Source of the DNA: Nematopogon swammerdamellus
Taxonomy: Eukaryota > Arthropoda > Insecta > Lepidoptera > Adelidae
Reading direction: 5' to 3'
DNA length: 64,000 bases
Assembly (NCBI GenBank): GCA_946902875.1
Contig: OX336344.1
Coordinates: forward strand, 20,357,791-20,421,790
Of the stretch, positions 1-10,925 are shown in pieces. The notes under the pieces are model-generated. The model was not told the origin of the DNA. It ran no database searches and saw only the letters and a list, made by a program, of their open reading frames with translations. The position numbers and the translations under genes were made by a program. The first letter of the stretch is position 1, and every line of letters begins with the position of its first letter.

Positions 1-275
1 TTTATGTGGTCAGAATTATCAAGCTTAAATTATAGTTATTCTAGCTCTCAAACTATATCTTAACACTGTAAGCGGTGTCTGTTGTGTAGCTAGTCACAAT
101 GTATTGTAATTGAAGACGTTAAAAAAAGAACCCTGCGAAGTTTCTTGCCGGCTCTTCTTTGTGGGTGTAATCGAACCGGATTGTAAAAACTAACAGGACA
201 AATTCCAGCGTAGTGTACTACCTTACGAATGATGAATAAAGAATAAAGAATAAAGAATAAAGAACTATATCGACA
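1..275 (+). mobile_element. Dispersed retroposon 3' end with (GAATAAA)n tail
   Basis: Nearly identical to 56895-57152: both contain the CCTGCGAAGTTTCTTGCCGG box and end in tandem GAATAAA. Weaker copies of the same box occur at 5590-5760, 13590-13725, 30140-30360, 37720-37825 and 48250-48440. The tail orientation gives the plus strand. The first base of the window lies inside it. Confidence 0.7.
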
Positions 276-466
276 GTAGTTTCATTTAGTGCGGTGGTAC
301 CAAACCGGTCGGGATAAACCCTACCACCTAGTAAGGTAAGAAGAAGGGAATGGGCCTACAGTTTAACCTGGAATACGAACCAAGGTCAGCCTCCAACGGT
401 CGAGTGGTCACCCATCCAAGTACTGTTGCTTAACGACCGACCGCACCACTGAGCTATCGAGGCTGA
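276..466 (-). mobile_element. SINE-1 copy (tRNA/5S-like head), partial
   Basis: Carries, on the minus strand, the A-box-like TAGCTCAGTGG, a 5S-rRNA-like stretch (TTAAGCAAC then ACTTGGATGGGTGACC) and the B-box-like GGTTCG. The 3' body is truncated at 276. Confidence 0.75.
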
Positions 467-501
467 CAATCTACGTATAATAACTACATCGTAGTACTTA
501 C

Positions 502-681
502 GGCAATACTCTTTCTTGATACATTTTCCGCTGGAGTCCCTGACGTATCCCGGCAGGCAGACGCAGCCTTTCTTGCAGTTCGATTTTGTCTGAAGTGGGC
601 AGTGGTAGATTCCATCAGAACCGCACTTTCGGGGTGGGCAATCGTAGTAGCAGGTGCTGTAGATTTCATTTCTTGGACAAC
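502..681 (-). CDS. TIL exon T1 (class G)
   Basis: Acceptor CACCAG precedes the first base and donor GTAAGT (plus-strand 496-501) follows the last. It encodes 59 residues with all ten cysteines. The C5-C6 loop is seven residues (PLQTKSN), longer than in class A, and the C7-C8 segment reads GCVCLPGYVRD. It has no close sister in the window, so it is set apart as class G. It is the most 3' TIL exon seen; its donor shows that the transcript continues past the left edge. The frame is certain from the cysteine spacing. Confidence 0.85.
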
Positions 682-734
682 CTGGTGATTATTTATTATA
701 TTGTATTTCCTGTTATGACGTTCGTGTGTAAAAC

Positions 735-915
735 TTGAACTCTGACCGGTCCGTTGTCCAAAGAATGAAATTTGCCCAGCGAGCAATGGAGCGTGCCATG
801 CTGGGAATTTTGCTACGTGATTATGGTGCGATGCGATCTGCCGACGCATAGTAGTTGTCAATGTCAGACACTGGGTGGCTAAGCTCAAGTGGCAGTGGGC
901 TCGGCACGTCATTCC
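735..915 (+). mobile_element. Non-LTR retrotransposon C-terminal fragment
   Basis: The plus-strand frame gives QRMKFAQRAMERAMLGI and, after frame breaks, RHWVAKLKWQWARHV, the familiar tail of insect LINE reverse transcriptase proteins. It is short, frameshifted and lies in the intron between T1 and T2. Confidence 0.7.
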
Positions 916-950
916 ATTTTCAGACAGTATAATTTAATGAAAATACTCAC

Positions 951-1413
951 GACATTGAAATATAATATGTAATGTGTAAAAATTACGTATATTTAGTCTA
1001 TCTTATGTATACATATATCTGGTATATAGGTATAGTATTTAAACTATTCATATTTAAGTTTATCTATCTTTTGTATTCCCGTACATCTGTCATATCATAA
1101 TATTTATAATATCTCTTTCCGCCGCTCACCTAGCAGTTGTCATACCTCAAAGGTATTCTGCTAGAAAATGCCTAGAGGCATTAAGTGTTACCTTTTGCTC
1201 ATATTCTATTTTAGTGCAATAAATATATACAATACAATACAATACATTGTTCAGGTGGAATGCAGTTATTGTGTGCGTCCCTCACGAGTCCGTCGACGCA
1301 GAAGCAGCCGGCGACGCAATGCCGGGGGCACACTCTGGGGTTGGGGTTGTCGCAGGTGGCGGGGCAGGCGGTTCCGCACTGCCTGAACACTTCCTTCTTG
1401 CCGCATTGCTTAG
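951..1413 (-). pseudogene. TIL exon T2 (class A) split by a retroposon insertion
   Basis: Bases 1413 down to 1244 encode a class A TIL domain up to Cys10, after a good acceptor (CCAACAG). The next base of the exon and its GTGAGT donor lie at 951 and 945-950, beyond a 286-bp insertion (958-1243) flanked by ACATTG duplicates at 952-957 and 1244-1249. Without the insert the exon is 171 bases, the same as sister exon T18, and the flanking introns also match T18. Reading through the insert reaches a stop within about a dozen codons. Loop C5-C6 is PRH, an Arg-type (trypsin-like) loop by family analogy. The exon is probably skipped or truncating. Confidence 0.85.
958..1243 (+). mobile_element. 286-bp retroposon with (CAATA)n tail inserted in exon T2
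   Basis: Bounded by the ACATTG target duplication. A second copy at about 61960-62252 shares the body (TCTGGTATATAGGTATAG, GCCTAGAGGCATTAAGTG) and the CAATA tail. Probably a 5'-truncated LINE or SINE. Confidence 0.85.
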
Positions 1414-1507
1414 CTGTTGGCAAGATTACCTTATGAGTATTCTTATACAGAGCTGACACGGGTGGCTGTGTCCAATACTCTCTCGGAAGATCAAGGAGTT
1501 CATTTCA

Positions 1508-1672
1508 TGTCGGCTACACTAAAATGGACGGAAAACACGAACTATATCGGCAGACGTTTCATTCAGTGCGGTAGTACCAACCTGGCCGGGATAAACCCTA
1601 CCACCTAGTAAGGTAAGAAAGGAAGGGACCTACGGTTTAACCTGGAATCCGAACCAAGGTCAACCTCCAATG
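1508..1672 (-). mobile_element. SINE-1 copy, 5'-truncated
   Basis: Contains the 3' body (GTCGGCTACACT, CGGAAAACACGAACTAT, ACCACCTAGTAAGGTAAG) but ends before the 5S-like head. It directly follows the LINE tail beside T2. Confidence 0.7.
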
Positions 1673-1676
1673 AGAA

Positions 1677-2025
1677 TAAAAACTGTTTTAAAAACATAAA
1701 ACCGACTTAAAAAAAAACTACAACTAAAAGTATTAAATAATATTTTGAAATTTTCCCTGTCATTGTATTGAAATATATAAATCGATATTGTGATTCATAT
1801 TCGGACCCTTTAGTTAGTAGAAGGCGGTACAAAAGCACAAAAGGGTTCATCTATAAATTTTCAGGTATGCTTTTGTACCGCCTTCTACTCAAGGGTCTGA
1901 ATATGAATCACAATATCGATTCATATATTTCAATACAATGACAGAAAATTTCAAAATATTATTTATTACTTATTAGTTCTAGTTTTTTTTAAAGACGGTT
2001 TTATGTTTTTTTAAAACAGTTTTTG
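1677..2025. mobile_element. Hairpin MITE with about 165-bp inverted arms
   Basis: Left arm 1677-1842 and right arm 1867-2025 are inverted copies, meeting at GTAGAAGGCGGTACAAAAGC and its complement. Outer ends read AAAAACTGTTTTAAAA and the complement. No coding capacity. Confidence 0.8.
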
Positions 2026-2139
2026 TTTCATTCTTTTTAGTAATAGTAATATTACATAAAAAAGAATAATCGAAATCGAAATCGTTTGAAGTGGTAGAAA
2101 ATGATTCGCCATCTGTCAAACTTTCTTCTTCAGTATTCA

Positions 2140-4620
2140 TGTTTATGCTGTAAATATTTTTTTTTATCGATAGCGCGACATGTGGCATTCACCTACAAGT
2201 AGGTGTCTAACGATGCCCATGGACATTCTGTGATGCACGGGGATTGCGAATGTCATGCCGGCCTGACAGGATCCTTTTCACGCCCCTTTTGAAAAACCCC
2301 AGGCTGTACTTGGGAGGAAATAGATGGGCAGGGAGTGCGTTCCACATTTTCCCGGTTCTGTACGGGTAGTCGCTGGGGAGCGATCGCAGTGGTAGACTTC
2401 GGTCTACCCAAGGTGTCGGGCCCGGCCACCAGTATCCATAGACCCGTATTAGCGACCTTTGTACGGGGTCGCAGAGGCGTTTAGTCGTCCAAGGTGTCGG
2501 AGTTGGGTACTAGGATCCGTGACGTTTCCCTATGCAGACCACACGGTGGCTACCCTTAAAACTAGCAGTTGGCTACCCTATCCCGCAACTGGGCGGTGTA
2601 ACGGGCGTCACTGTTAGAAATAATGTGTGGTAGAGAACTTGTTCTCGACGATTACTCATTAAACGTTGCTAGTCTAACATGAGTACTAAGTTGGGGGTTT
2701 CGGCTTCCTCTTAGCTCATGCTGCTGACTCCACTCAGGTCGGTGGGTCAAATGAGATACTACCCTAAACGCTGGGTTGAGTACTGCGGGGTTCCGTTAAA
2801 AGCCCCAGAATGCTTCGTGCTTCTGCACGGAACACTGGAGTTGGTCTCGCAGGGGTTGTGGTTTAGCGTTGATTCCCTGGTGCTTCCGTACTTGTGTAGT
2901 TAAAGCACCTAACACGGGAATAAGTAGCGAAAGCTGCGAGTGGTGAGCCACTTAGAGCTCCGTAACCAATGTGGAGAATTGGTAGACATGCGAATAATGT
3001 AGATCGGTATGTCGGTGCTACACACACTTATATGTGGATGTGGGATGGATTTCTCACGAGCTAATGACGCTGACGTAAGTCTGTCATTCGAGACCGGTGG
3101 ATCCCCGGTACACATTAGGTGGTGGTCATATGCACTTCCACGCATATACATAGCTGGTGAAAACAAAAACCTTTGGGCTAGTACAAAACGCTGAGGCCCT
3201 GGGCACAGGTTGCGGTTGGATAGGGTGCTGACCCCAGTGGCAGTGAAGGCTTCACCCCCGGCTCTCGACTTCGGTCGGGGGTTCCTTCGGGTGGACGGGT
3301 GGTGGCTCGGATCGGCTGGGGAAAGGTCGCAGCCTGTGTTTCCCATGGGATTTTTTCGGAAGAACGGATGTTCGACAGAGCAGCTATGGGGCCTCGATCT
3401 GGCAGACATGATCACTGTACTCGCAAGAGTGCAGGTTGTAGACGTCTGTATTTTGTAGCCGAAAGGCTGGTATCTCTGGACGTCTATAAACAAAACGTAA
3501 ATCAATAAATGATAGAAAAGAAGGTTTCCCGGTTCTGTGAATAAAAGACCTACAGAACCGGTTGGTGCGCATCCGTGGTAGGTCGACTGAATAGGGGTGC
3601 ATCCCCTGCCCAGTACGCGTAGTGCGGAGGTGTAATGGGGACGACGGAATCGCGTTAAACAGCTCCTCCGAACACTCCCCATGAAATAAACGATAGAACA
3701 CACTCAGGGAGCCGACGTCCCTACGGAGTTGCAGTGGTTCTAAGTCGCGGGACACCACGGGGTCACCCACCAGTCGCACGGCACGACGCTGGATTGAGTC
3801 TAGCGGCGCAAGCTGGTATTTAGCTGAGCCATCCCACGAGTGCGAGCAGTACTCCAAGCAGGACCTAACCTGTGTTTTGTACAACGTCAGTTTTTGGCCC
3901 GGCGTGAAGTACCGTCGCACCTTGTTCAGTACGCCCAGCTTTTTTGAGGCCAGCTTCGCTTTGCCCTCAATATGGTGCCGGAAGTTCAAGTCGTGCGACA
4001 GTTCGACACAGAGGACCCCGAGGTGGTCGCTTAATTTCAGCGACGTGTTTTGGAAGGAAGGAGCTGGCGTGAACGTCGTTCTCTTCGCACTGAATGCACA
4101 CACTTGTGTCTTCGATGCGTTGAACACTACCAAGTTGCTCCGGCCCCATTCGGCAATAAACTGGAGGGTTTGCTCGATTTCAGACACAAGTGCTAGCCTC
4201 TTCTCGTCCACAACGTTCCGTCCGGCTGAAGGATGACTGGTGTAGGATCCGTGTGCCGTACTGTCGTCTGCATAACAATGTATGTTGCCAAGAGAAACAG
4301 CGTGGGAGACAACACAGAACCCTGCGGTACACCGGCATTCACTAACATGGCGTCCGACGAGCAGCCGTCCACGAGGACCTGAATGCTACGCCCATGTAGG
4401 AAGTCGGTGACCCAGTCACAAAGGCCAGAGGGGATTCCGTACGCCGGCAGCTTGCCTAGAAGCGCTTTATGCCAGACCCGGTCAAATGCCTTGGCAATAT
4501 CGAGTCCAATTGCCAAGGATTCACCGTAACCTTCAAGAGCTTTCCCCCAAAGGTGAGTGACGTACGCTAGGAGATCACCAGCTGATCGGTTTGGCCGGAA
4601 GCCGTATTGCCGATCGCTGA
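2140..4620 (-). mobile_element. Jockey/CR1-like non-LTR element (LINE-A), interrupted
   Basis: Minus-strand frames give RT motifs in order: AFDRVWHKALL, NAGVPQGSVLSPTLF, then IHCYADDS (catalytic YADD) after a frameshift near 4290, followed by LDSIQRRAVRLVGDP and CRSFIHRTGK. The C-terminal end continues as WNALP and LSGRHDIRN below 2361, with the 3' UTR reaching about 2140. Frameshifts and an insertion at 2362-3525 make it dead. Confidence 0.85.
2362..3525 (+). mobile_element. 1164-bp insertion within LINE-A with 13-bp target duplication
   Basis: TTCCCGGTTCTGT occurs at 2349-2361 and again at 3526-3538, exactly where the LINE-A frame breaks and resumes. The insert is GC-richer than its surroundings and ends with CAATAAATGATAGAAAAG, a retroposon-like 3' end. 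Its family is not recognised and no clear protein is encoded. Confidence 0.7.
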
Positions 4621-4687
4621 TGAGTTTATTATATTAATGCTCTTGTGAGCGGTAGTATGGGTTATTTATTTGTAATTTACTATAATA

Positions 4688-5587
4688 TAGGGTTTTCCAT
4701 TAAGGACGGGTCGATGTTCAAAAGGAATAAAACAAGCTGTGTGTTGGCTGTGTGTGAGGTATTAACGAATTTCTTTTTGACGTGATAACGTCACGTCTTA
4801 TTAATTGATGAACACCGGCTGCACACACGAAAAAGTGTCACGTTCCATCTGAGCCTGTGTGTGCAAGCGAGAGCGCGTAACAAGCGATAGAGAGGCACAA
4901 TCGGCCCAAGCGTCGGCTTGTAAAAGTACCAGGGCAGCAGAAATTAAAAGGTCACTCGTACCATAATATATTAAGCGCATCTGGCCGGTCGGAAAAGATT
5001 TCAAATTTAGAATATTCATGAAACAAGGGTTGTATGACGTTATCACGTAAAACTATCGTCCGTAAACCGACTTTACAGACAACCAATTTTTTGTTTTGTT
5101 TGAAAGGCCTATGTATACCATTCATGTGTGGAATATGACATCATTCAAATGTCCGCCGCAGCTTCTCACGGTGGCATGGAAAAATCGAAAAAATACGGAC
5201 CAATGACGCCACCGGCCCAAAATCCACACCAATAAGTAACTTTTTGTGGATGCATTGCCACTTGGTGAACCTCATGTGGGTTGACCTCGTCCCATATATG
5301 CTTGTTAACATAGCCATTCATCCAAAAATGTACCTTGTCGCTAAAAATTATTTCGGCCAACATTGGGGTCCTCTTCCAAACGCTCCGAAGCCCAGGCAGC
5401 GAACAAACGGCGTTGTCATTAATTGTCATGGTCATTAGGTTTGAGCTGCTCAATCGTGTAACTTGACATGATGATTTGGCATCAGTTACTGATTATTTAT
5501 GAACAACTGATTTGACAGTTGTCGCCAAAACAACATGGCCGCCACAGCCTGTCAACTTCGACTCGTCCCTATTGGAAAACCCTTTAT
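4688..5587 (-). mobile_element. Mariner-like element, degraded
   Basis: Terminal inverted repeats TATAGGGTTTTCCA and TGGAAAACCCTTTATA, each followed by a GGACG(A/G)GTCGA-type block, bound it. A minus-strand transposase fragment (5166-5453) shows FSDKVHFWMNGYVNK and HPQKVTYWCGFWAGGVIGP. The rest is deleted or replaced by a nested insert at 4769-5090. Confidence 0.8.
4769..5090. mobile_element. Unclassified element nested in mariner
   Basis: Starts TGACGTGATAACGTCACGTC and ends GACGTTATCACGTAAAACTATCGTCC and onward. A longer copy with the same ends lies at 32219-33093, inside another LINE. The class is not known. Confidence 0.65.
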
Positions 5588-5589
5588 AA

Positions 5590-5760
5590 TACTTATAACA
5601 ATATACTTAAAACATTGTGACTTGCGAAGTTTGTTTGTCAGTTCTTCTTCTTCGCAATAAATTTAGAACTGGCGGAATTTTCGACATTATCCAAGCGTAA
5701 GTTACCTACCTATGGATGAAATTATACAATAAACCATAAACAATAAACTGCAATGAATAT
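5590..5760 (+). mobile_element. Retroposon fragment with AATAAACAATAAAC tail
   Basis: Shares GAACTGGCGGAATTTTCGAC and GTTACCTACCTATGGATGAA with 37720-37825; a reverse copy lies at about 50830-50930. Confidence 0.6.
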
Positions 5761-5799
5761 TGAGCTGTTGCATTATAGTCAAACTAGTATCTCATCTGT

Positions 5800-6085
5800 G
5801 CTGACGTATCGACATGCTTATGTTTTCTTATTGATGAAAAAGTTCACATCAAAAGTTTTGCTGAAGGTAACCACAAACCATAGTTTTTTATTGATCTTTC
5901 AAAAACCGCTCAATCAATTTCGACAAAATTACTATGGGACCACCTCTGAAGTATGACCTACCAAGCAAAAAATAATTTTCAAAATCTACCCACAATTGAC
6001 GGAGTAATCGCGTAACAAACATACAAAAAAACATACAGTCGAATTGAGAACCTCCTCCTTTTGGGAAGTCGGTTGAAAATATGTA
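5800..6085 (+). repeat. Dispersed repeat of GAATTGAGAACCTCCTCC type
   Basis: Contains ACAGTCGAATTGAGAACC followed by CTCCTCCTTTTGGGAAGTCGG. Related sequence occurs at 19340-19545 and, inverted, at 60935-61060, next to hairpin MITEs in both places. Confidence 0.6.
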
Positions 6086-6890
6086 GCTGACGTGCAAGAA
6101 CTAATACCAGAAAAGAAAAAAAGGAATACTACCTACAAAAAAAATAAATGACATCCCACCAAAAACATAATATAATATAAAAAGATGCCAAGTCTCGCAC
6201 GCAACCTTTCCATTCCACCGTAAAAATTTGTAAGATACAAGATTTGCCTATTATTAAAAAAATCTATACCAATATCTTCATTAGTTAATTTTCTATAAGC
6301 TAACCAATAATGTTGAAAATCGCCGCTGTTGAAAGTGTTATATGAATGATAGACCGATTCCTGCTGCATAAAGAAAGCGGTCAGGAGGAGACTATTTAAT
6401 TTATTTACCTATTTCTTATAGAATCAACATCTTTACAGTTTCCATCAATTAAGTAGTATAATCTTGTACAATCATCACTATAGATTCAAGCAATATTGAT
6501 ACCATTATAATGCTAGATAGGTGCTGAAAAATAACAATTAATGCAATTTTAAGTAAGGAAGCACTAAGCAATGCATAAATATTTATCTTATAGATTAAGC
6601 AAGCCCACAATTCTCTTCATGTAGGTAAAACGCATTTAGATATTTAGATTTATATTAAACCAGTGTTAAAGCTAAAGTTAAAGTTCGCTCTTCACAGCAC
6701 TGCCACCGTAAGGCATAGTATAAATATTTTAGGTAAGCATGGTAATATTTTAATAGGTAGAATAATTTATATGAATTTATATTTATATCTAAATATAAAA
6801 AATTATTAGGAGATATTGACGAATAAGGTATTATATTATGTGTGTAGATATGTCTAACTGAACTAAACTGATCAATTGTTTTATTTTGTT
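6086..6890. other. AT-rich stretch, nothing identified
   Basis: No TIL exon, splice-framed exon or named repeat was recognised. An open minus-strand frame at 6133-6369 has no known motif and is probably chance. Confidence 0.5.
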
Positions 6891-6894
6891 GTTA

Positions 6895-7100
6895 TGCCAG
6901 GCCTCACGCACTCTATGTACTTGCGCGCGCTAACTACCTACCGCCCGACGGGCCGCCGGCGGTCTATTTCAGTGTCAATTCGTCAGCCGCGCGAAGTATA
7001 CATAGACGCTCGCCCTCGCAACTGCGCGCAGGTGCAAAGCAATAACCACTTTACACTCGATCGTTAAGGTACATTTTCGCACGCAGCGATTGGCGACGTG
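6895..7100. other. CpG-rich island in AT-rich DNA
   Basis: Bases 6895-7100 are rich in CG, with GCGCGCG and CCGCCGGCGG runs and TTTCAGTGTC, an initiator-like string. It could be the promoter of an unseen transcript or part of a transposon end. No reading frame supports either. Confidence 0.35.
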
Positions 7101-7900
7101 AAGCAGTAGGAACATTTTCTATGGAGTGATTTATCTGTTACGAAGTAACTATTAAGTAATCTGTGGTTCTGCTTAGATGGAAGATGTCAAATTCCAGAGT
7201 GGACGTATGGGCAGTAAACTGTCTTAATGCACTGTGTGATTTTTAGCGGTTTGCATATTTCTGAGAATAAAACCGAGATTTCTATAGGCTTTAGTGGTGA
7301 TAGTTTGCTATCTAATTACACTCCGAGATCGCGTACGAGATCTGTTTTAGGAATTTCAACACCTATAGAGCATGCTGCGCCCAGACAATATCAGCTCCGT
7401 TAAGGTGAGACACCGGAGACATCCATTTAGAATGCTGGCTATACTGAACTAATATTATACACCATTCATCACCGGTGCATCACCGGGAATTGTGACGACT
7501 TCCATATATTATGCACAATTCCATACTCCAGTAGGACAGTTCATGTACGTAGGTTTCACAGCGCGTCGAATGGCCACTGTATTAAATTTGTGGAATGTAT
7601 AGGATGAATTTTTATATATTAAAATTATTTATAAAATACACAATTAATACAGATATTTCGACTGTGTTGTCGTCATCAGTGAAAAATATAACATATTATG
7701 GAATGTATAGGGGGATCATGAGAAAAATAAAAATACAGTAAAAATTCATAATTATTTTTTAATTCCTTCTAAATGAAAAACACTCTTAAACATTACAAAG
7801 AGATTACAGTTATAATACAAACCAGTTCATTGATTTAGTTTAAAAAGTGATAAAAAGACTTTATACGGAGGCTGCTGGTCGACCGAGTGAGTGACGCAGG
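7101..7900. other. Non-coding stretch with retroposon remnants
   Basis: The only recognisable piece is TATTTCGACTGTGTTGTCGTC near 7655, known from lepidopteran repeat ends. No exons seen. Confidence 0.45.
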
Positions 7901-7904
7901 CGCA

Positions 7905-8005
7905 GGACATTTTTGAAGGCGGTTTTTATATTTTTTTAAATAGTTTTTTATTTCACAGTTTTTTTAGTAATTTTTTGCTATTAATGTACTCGTACTTTTT
8001 TTTTT
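7905..8005. repeat. Half copy of the GAAGGCGG hairpin MITE
   Basis: TTTTTGAAGGCGGTTTTTATA followed by CTATTAATGTACTCG matches the right arm and flank of the full element at 19111-19340. Confidence 0.65.
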
Positions 8006-8017
8006 TTTTTTTTTTTT

Positions 8018-8390
8018 ATGGAACCTGACACGGTTGGCTACATCACCTACAACATCCGTGATGTCAGCCCATAACACAGGGTGAACTAGGTGCCATGTCA
8101 GTGCTTCCCTTCATTTCATGTCGGCTACACTAAACTGGACGGAAAACACGAACTATTTACATAGCCGTTTCGACCGACGTTTCGTTCAGTGCGGTGGTAT
8201 CAACCCTGCCGGGATAAACCCTACCACCTAGTAAGGTAAGAAGGGAAGGGACCTACAGTTTAACGTGGAATCCGAACCACGGTCAGCCTCCAACGGTCGA
8301 GCGGTCACCCATCCAATCACTGACCGCGCTCAGCGTTGCTTAATAACAGTTGAATAACCAACCGCGCCACTGAGCTACCGAGGCTGACGA
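8018..8390 (-). mobile_element. SINE-1, full length
   Basis: Full-length reference copy. Read on the minus strand: GTCAGCCTCGGTAGCTCAGTG head, 5S-like middle, GGTTCGGATTCC B-box, long body ending in CCGTGTCAGGTTCCAT and a poly-A tract (T-run at 7998-8018). Confidence 0.85.
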
Positions 8391-8539
8391 ATTTTCTTAT
8401 CCCTTAGTCGACTTTTACGACATGCGACGGGGAGAGATGCAGTGGGGCTATTCTTTTTAAGTACCGACCCCACACGGCACAAATGAATGATTACCACCAT
8501 TTTAAGGATTCCAAATTTTTTATTTATTGATAGCGCGAC

Positions 8540-8815
8540 ATTTTGTGGCGTTTCACCTACGCGTCTAACGATGCCCATGAACATTCTGTGATGCACGGGG
8601 ATTGCGAATACCATGCCGGCCTGACAAGAGCCTTTTCACGCCCCTTTTGAAAAATTCCAGGCTGTACTTGGGAGTAAATAGATGGGCAGGGAGTGCATTC
8701 CACATTTTCCCGGTTCTGTGAATAAAAGACCTACAGAACCGGACTGTGCATGGTCCATGGTAGGTCGAATGAATAGGGGTACATCCCCTGCCCAGTACGC
8801 GTAGTGAGGAAGTGA
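8540..8815 (-). mobile_element. LINE-A 3' end
   Basis: The minus frame encodes the intact C-terminus CRSFIHRTGKMWNALPAH, then LSGRHGIRNPRASQNVHG and stop, followed by the 3' UTR that ends near the GCGCGACAT box. 5'-truncated, as is usual for LINE copies. Confidence 0.85.
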
Positions 8816-8999
8816 TCAAATTTGGCGTTTGTTTTGAATACAATTGAATGCACTTCCTCTCTACTCCACAAAATTGAAATCCGTAAGAACAGTACATGAA
8901 AAGAAACAAGATATAGTGGTGCACAAAGGCGGACTTATTACTGCAAGTGATTTCTAATTTTATTTGTAATTATTTGTTATTGCTTCTGTGTCATCTTCA

Positions 9000-9360
9000 T
9001 TGGGAGATTGCTTTTATCCAACCTGTAAATTCTATGGCAGGCCACTCTGGTCCATCTCTCTTGGCCTCTTCAAGGCCGTACCTACGTATAAGATTAATAT
9101 CTCTACCATACGGTAGACCTTGAGAACAACACCACTCTGATAATCGCGGTGGACGTGGGAGAGGGCGGGACATTCGGTCACCAGCACGCTACCATTTACC
9201 ATGGCACCGCAGTTGTAAAGATAGTTGGAGAAAGGGCACCCCGTCGACGGCCGCGTCCCCATTACTACCCACGATGTCCGGCCGCCTCGTATCACCCCCT
9301 AGAAGTTAAGTTCACCAAGCTCCTTCAGATCCAGCAACCGTGCTGATGAAGAAATATTAC
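9000..9360 (-). other. Unidentified fragment with an open frame
   Basis: An 87-codon minus frame (9032-9295) contains NYLYNCGAMVNGSVLVT, faintly like the N-terminal strand of a trypsin-like serine protease (CGG..I..vLTAAHC), but the His motif is absent. It may be a pseudogene fragment or a transposon. Function not assigned. Confidence 0.3.
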
Positions 9361-9409
9361 GTACGATTTTCCCTTCGCTCGTTCACCAACCTACCGTAGG
9401 AGTGTTTGC

Positions 9410-9715
9410 TCATATTTCGCTTCCTCATATTTAGCTTCTTTATTTAGCTTGTTCATATTTAGCATTCTCATATTTAGCTTCCTCATATTTATCTTCCTCA
9501 TATTTAGCTTTCTCATATTTAGCTTCTTCATATTTAAATTTCTCATATTTCGCTTCCTCATATTTAAGTTCTTCATATTTAGCTTTCTCATATTTAGCTT
9601 CCTCATAATTAGCTTTCTCATATTTACCTTCCTCATAATTAGCTTCCTCATATTTTGCTTCCTCATATTTAGCTTTCTCATATTTAGTTTCTTCATATTG
9701 TTTGCTCATAGCATA
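9410..9715. repeat. 15-bp minisatellite (about 20 copies)
   Basis: Tandem TCATATTTAGCTTCC units with point changes. Being a multiple of three, it gives long repeat-protein frames on both strands (NMRKL or EEAKY units), which are not genes. Confidence 0.9.
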
Positions 9716-9875
9716 TTGTTCGTTATCGCACAATCCCCATGGACATTCTGTGATGCACGGGGATTGCGAATGCAATGCACATTTGACAGCCTGTGATTGA
9801 CAGGACCACTGAATTGGCAATATACTGAATTGGCAATATACATCATTGGCAATATATACTAACTTAGGAAATAAA

Positions 9876-10050
9876 CTAACTTAAAAAATAAATTTCATTT
9901 AGTGCTTTTGTCCCCGGGATTGTGCCGAGGATGCCAGCCGCGTTACCCCTCTGAATTGCCAGGCTTATTCTTTGGCGGAAGAAGGTGAGGCAAGAGGGGT
10001 GACCTATGGCAGCAGACATCCTCGACCCTATCTCGTGGACAAAAGCTATC
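9876..10050 (-). mobile_element. Retroelement C-terminal fragment
   Basis: The minus frame reads FFRQRISLAIQRGNAAGILGT, a tail type I associate with insect retroelements. It is short and bounded by pieces of the 16-bp satellite. Confidence 0.5.
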
Positions 10051-10089
10051 AATATATTGAATTGGCAATATACATAATTGGCAATAATT

Positions 10090-10640
10090 TTTGCTTCCGA
10101 ACTAGCTGGCTGTGGCCGAGGTCGAAGCCTCAGGCGCAGCCAATTTAACCTCCGAGTAGGTGCCAGTCCGGCTTGCAGGTGGACTAATGGCGCTGGTGAA
10201 AGGCTATTTACCCGCGATTTGAAGATCCGTGAATTGTAGGAGTGGAAAAGGATATTCTCCGGAAGCCCGTTCCACACCTTTGCAGTGCGGCACAAGAACG
10301 ATTTAGAGAATCGTGCAGTTCGAAGTACTCTTCTGTCCACTACAAAGGTTGTTCCGCGAGAGTATGGCGGGTTTGGCGAAGGCGAACAGGAGGAGGAGGG
10401 ATAAAGGAAGCAATTTCGTCAGAGCAGCGGCCATAGTAGTACCGATAAAACAGGCTCAATGACCCAACCATACGTCTGTGCTTTAGGGGTTGAAGGTACT
10501 TTGTGAGTACAGAGTTACCAATGAGGCGAATGGCTCGTCGTTGAATAGAATCCAAGGCTGAAAGAAGGTACTCAGGGGAACCCTCCCAAAGAAGACTGCA
10601 ATATTCCATCACCGGTCTTACTTGTGCTTTATAGAGTTTA
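10090..10640 (-). mobile_element. LINE-B fragment, interrupted by 16-bp satellite
   Basis: The minus frame matches the LINE-B copy at 41.7-43.2 kb: YKAQVRPVMEYCSLLWEGSP, LDSIQRRAIRLIG and KVWNGLPENI. The match stops at KLYKAQ, where the satellite begins. Confidence 0.8.
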
Positions 10641-10925
10641 AGCAGTTGGCAATAGACTGAAGCGGCAATATACTGAATTGGCAATATTCGGCATTGGCAA
10701 TATACTGAATTGGTAATATACTGAATTGACAATATTCTGAATTGGCAATATACTGAATTGGCACTATACTGAATTGGCAATATACTGAACTGGCAATATA
10801 TTGAATTAGCAACATACTGCATTGGCAATATACTGAATTGGCAATATACTGAATTGGAAATATACTGAATTGGTAATATACTGCATTGGCTATATACTGA
10901 ATTGGCAATATAATGAATTGGTGAT
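10640..10925. repeat. 16-bp satellite array
   Basis: About 17 units of TACTGAATTGGCAATA. Short pieces of the same unit occur at 9815-9862 and 10050-10090. Confidence 0.9.

Noticed and set aside
2909..3703. 264-codon minus-strand open frame as a gene
   Set aside because: It crosses the insertion border at 3526; the upstream part is LINE-A C-terminus and the rest is the unrelated insert.
9391..9820. Repeat-protein open frames (NMRKL, YEEAK) over 9.4-9.8 kb on both strands
   Set aside because: A 15-bp minisatellite gives open frames automatically; there are no start, splice or flanking coding signals.
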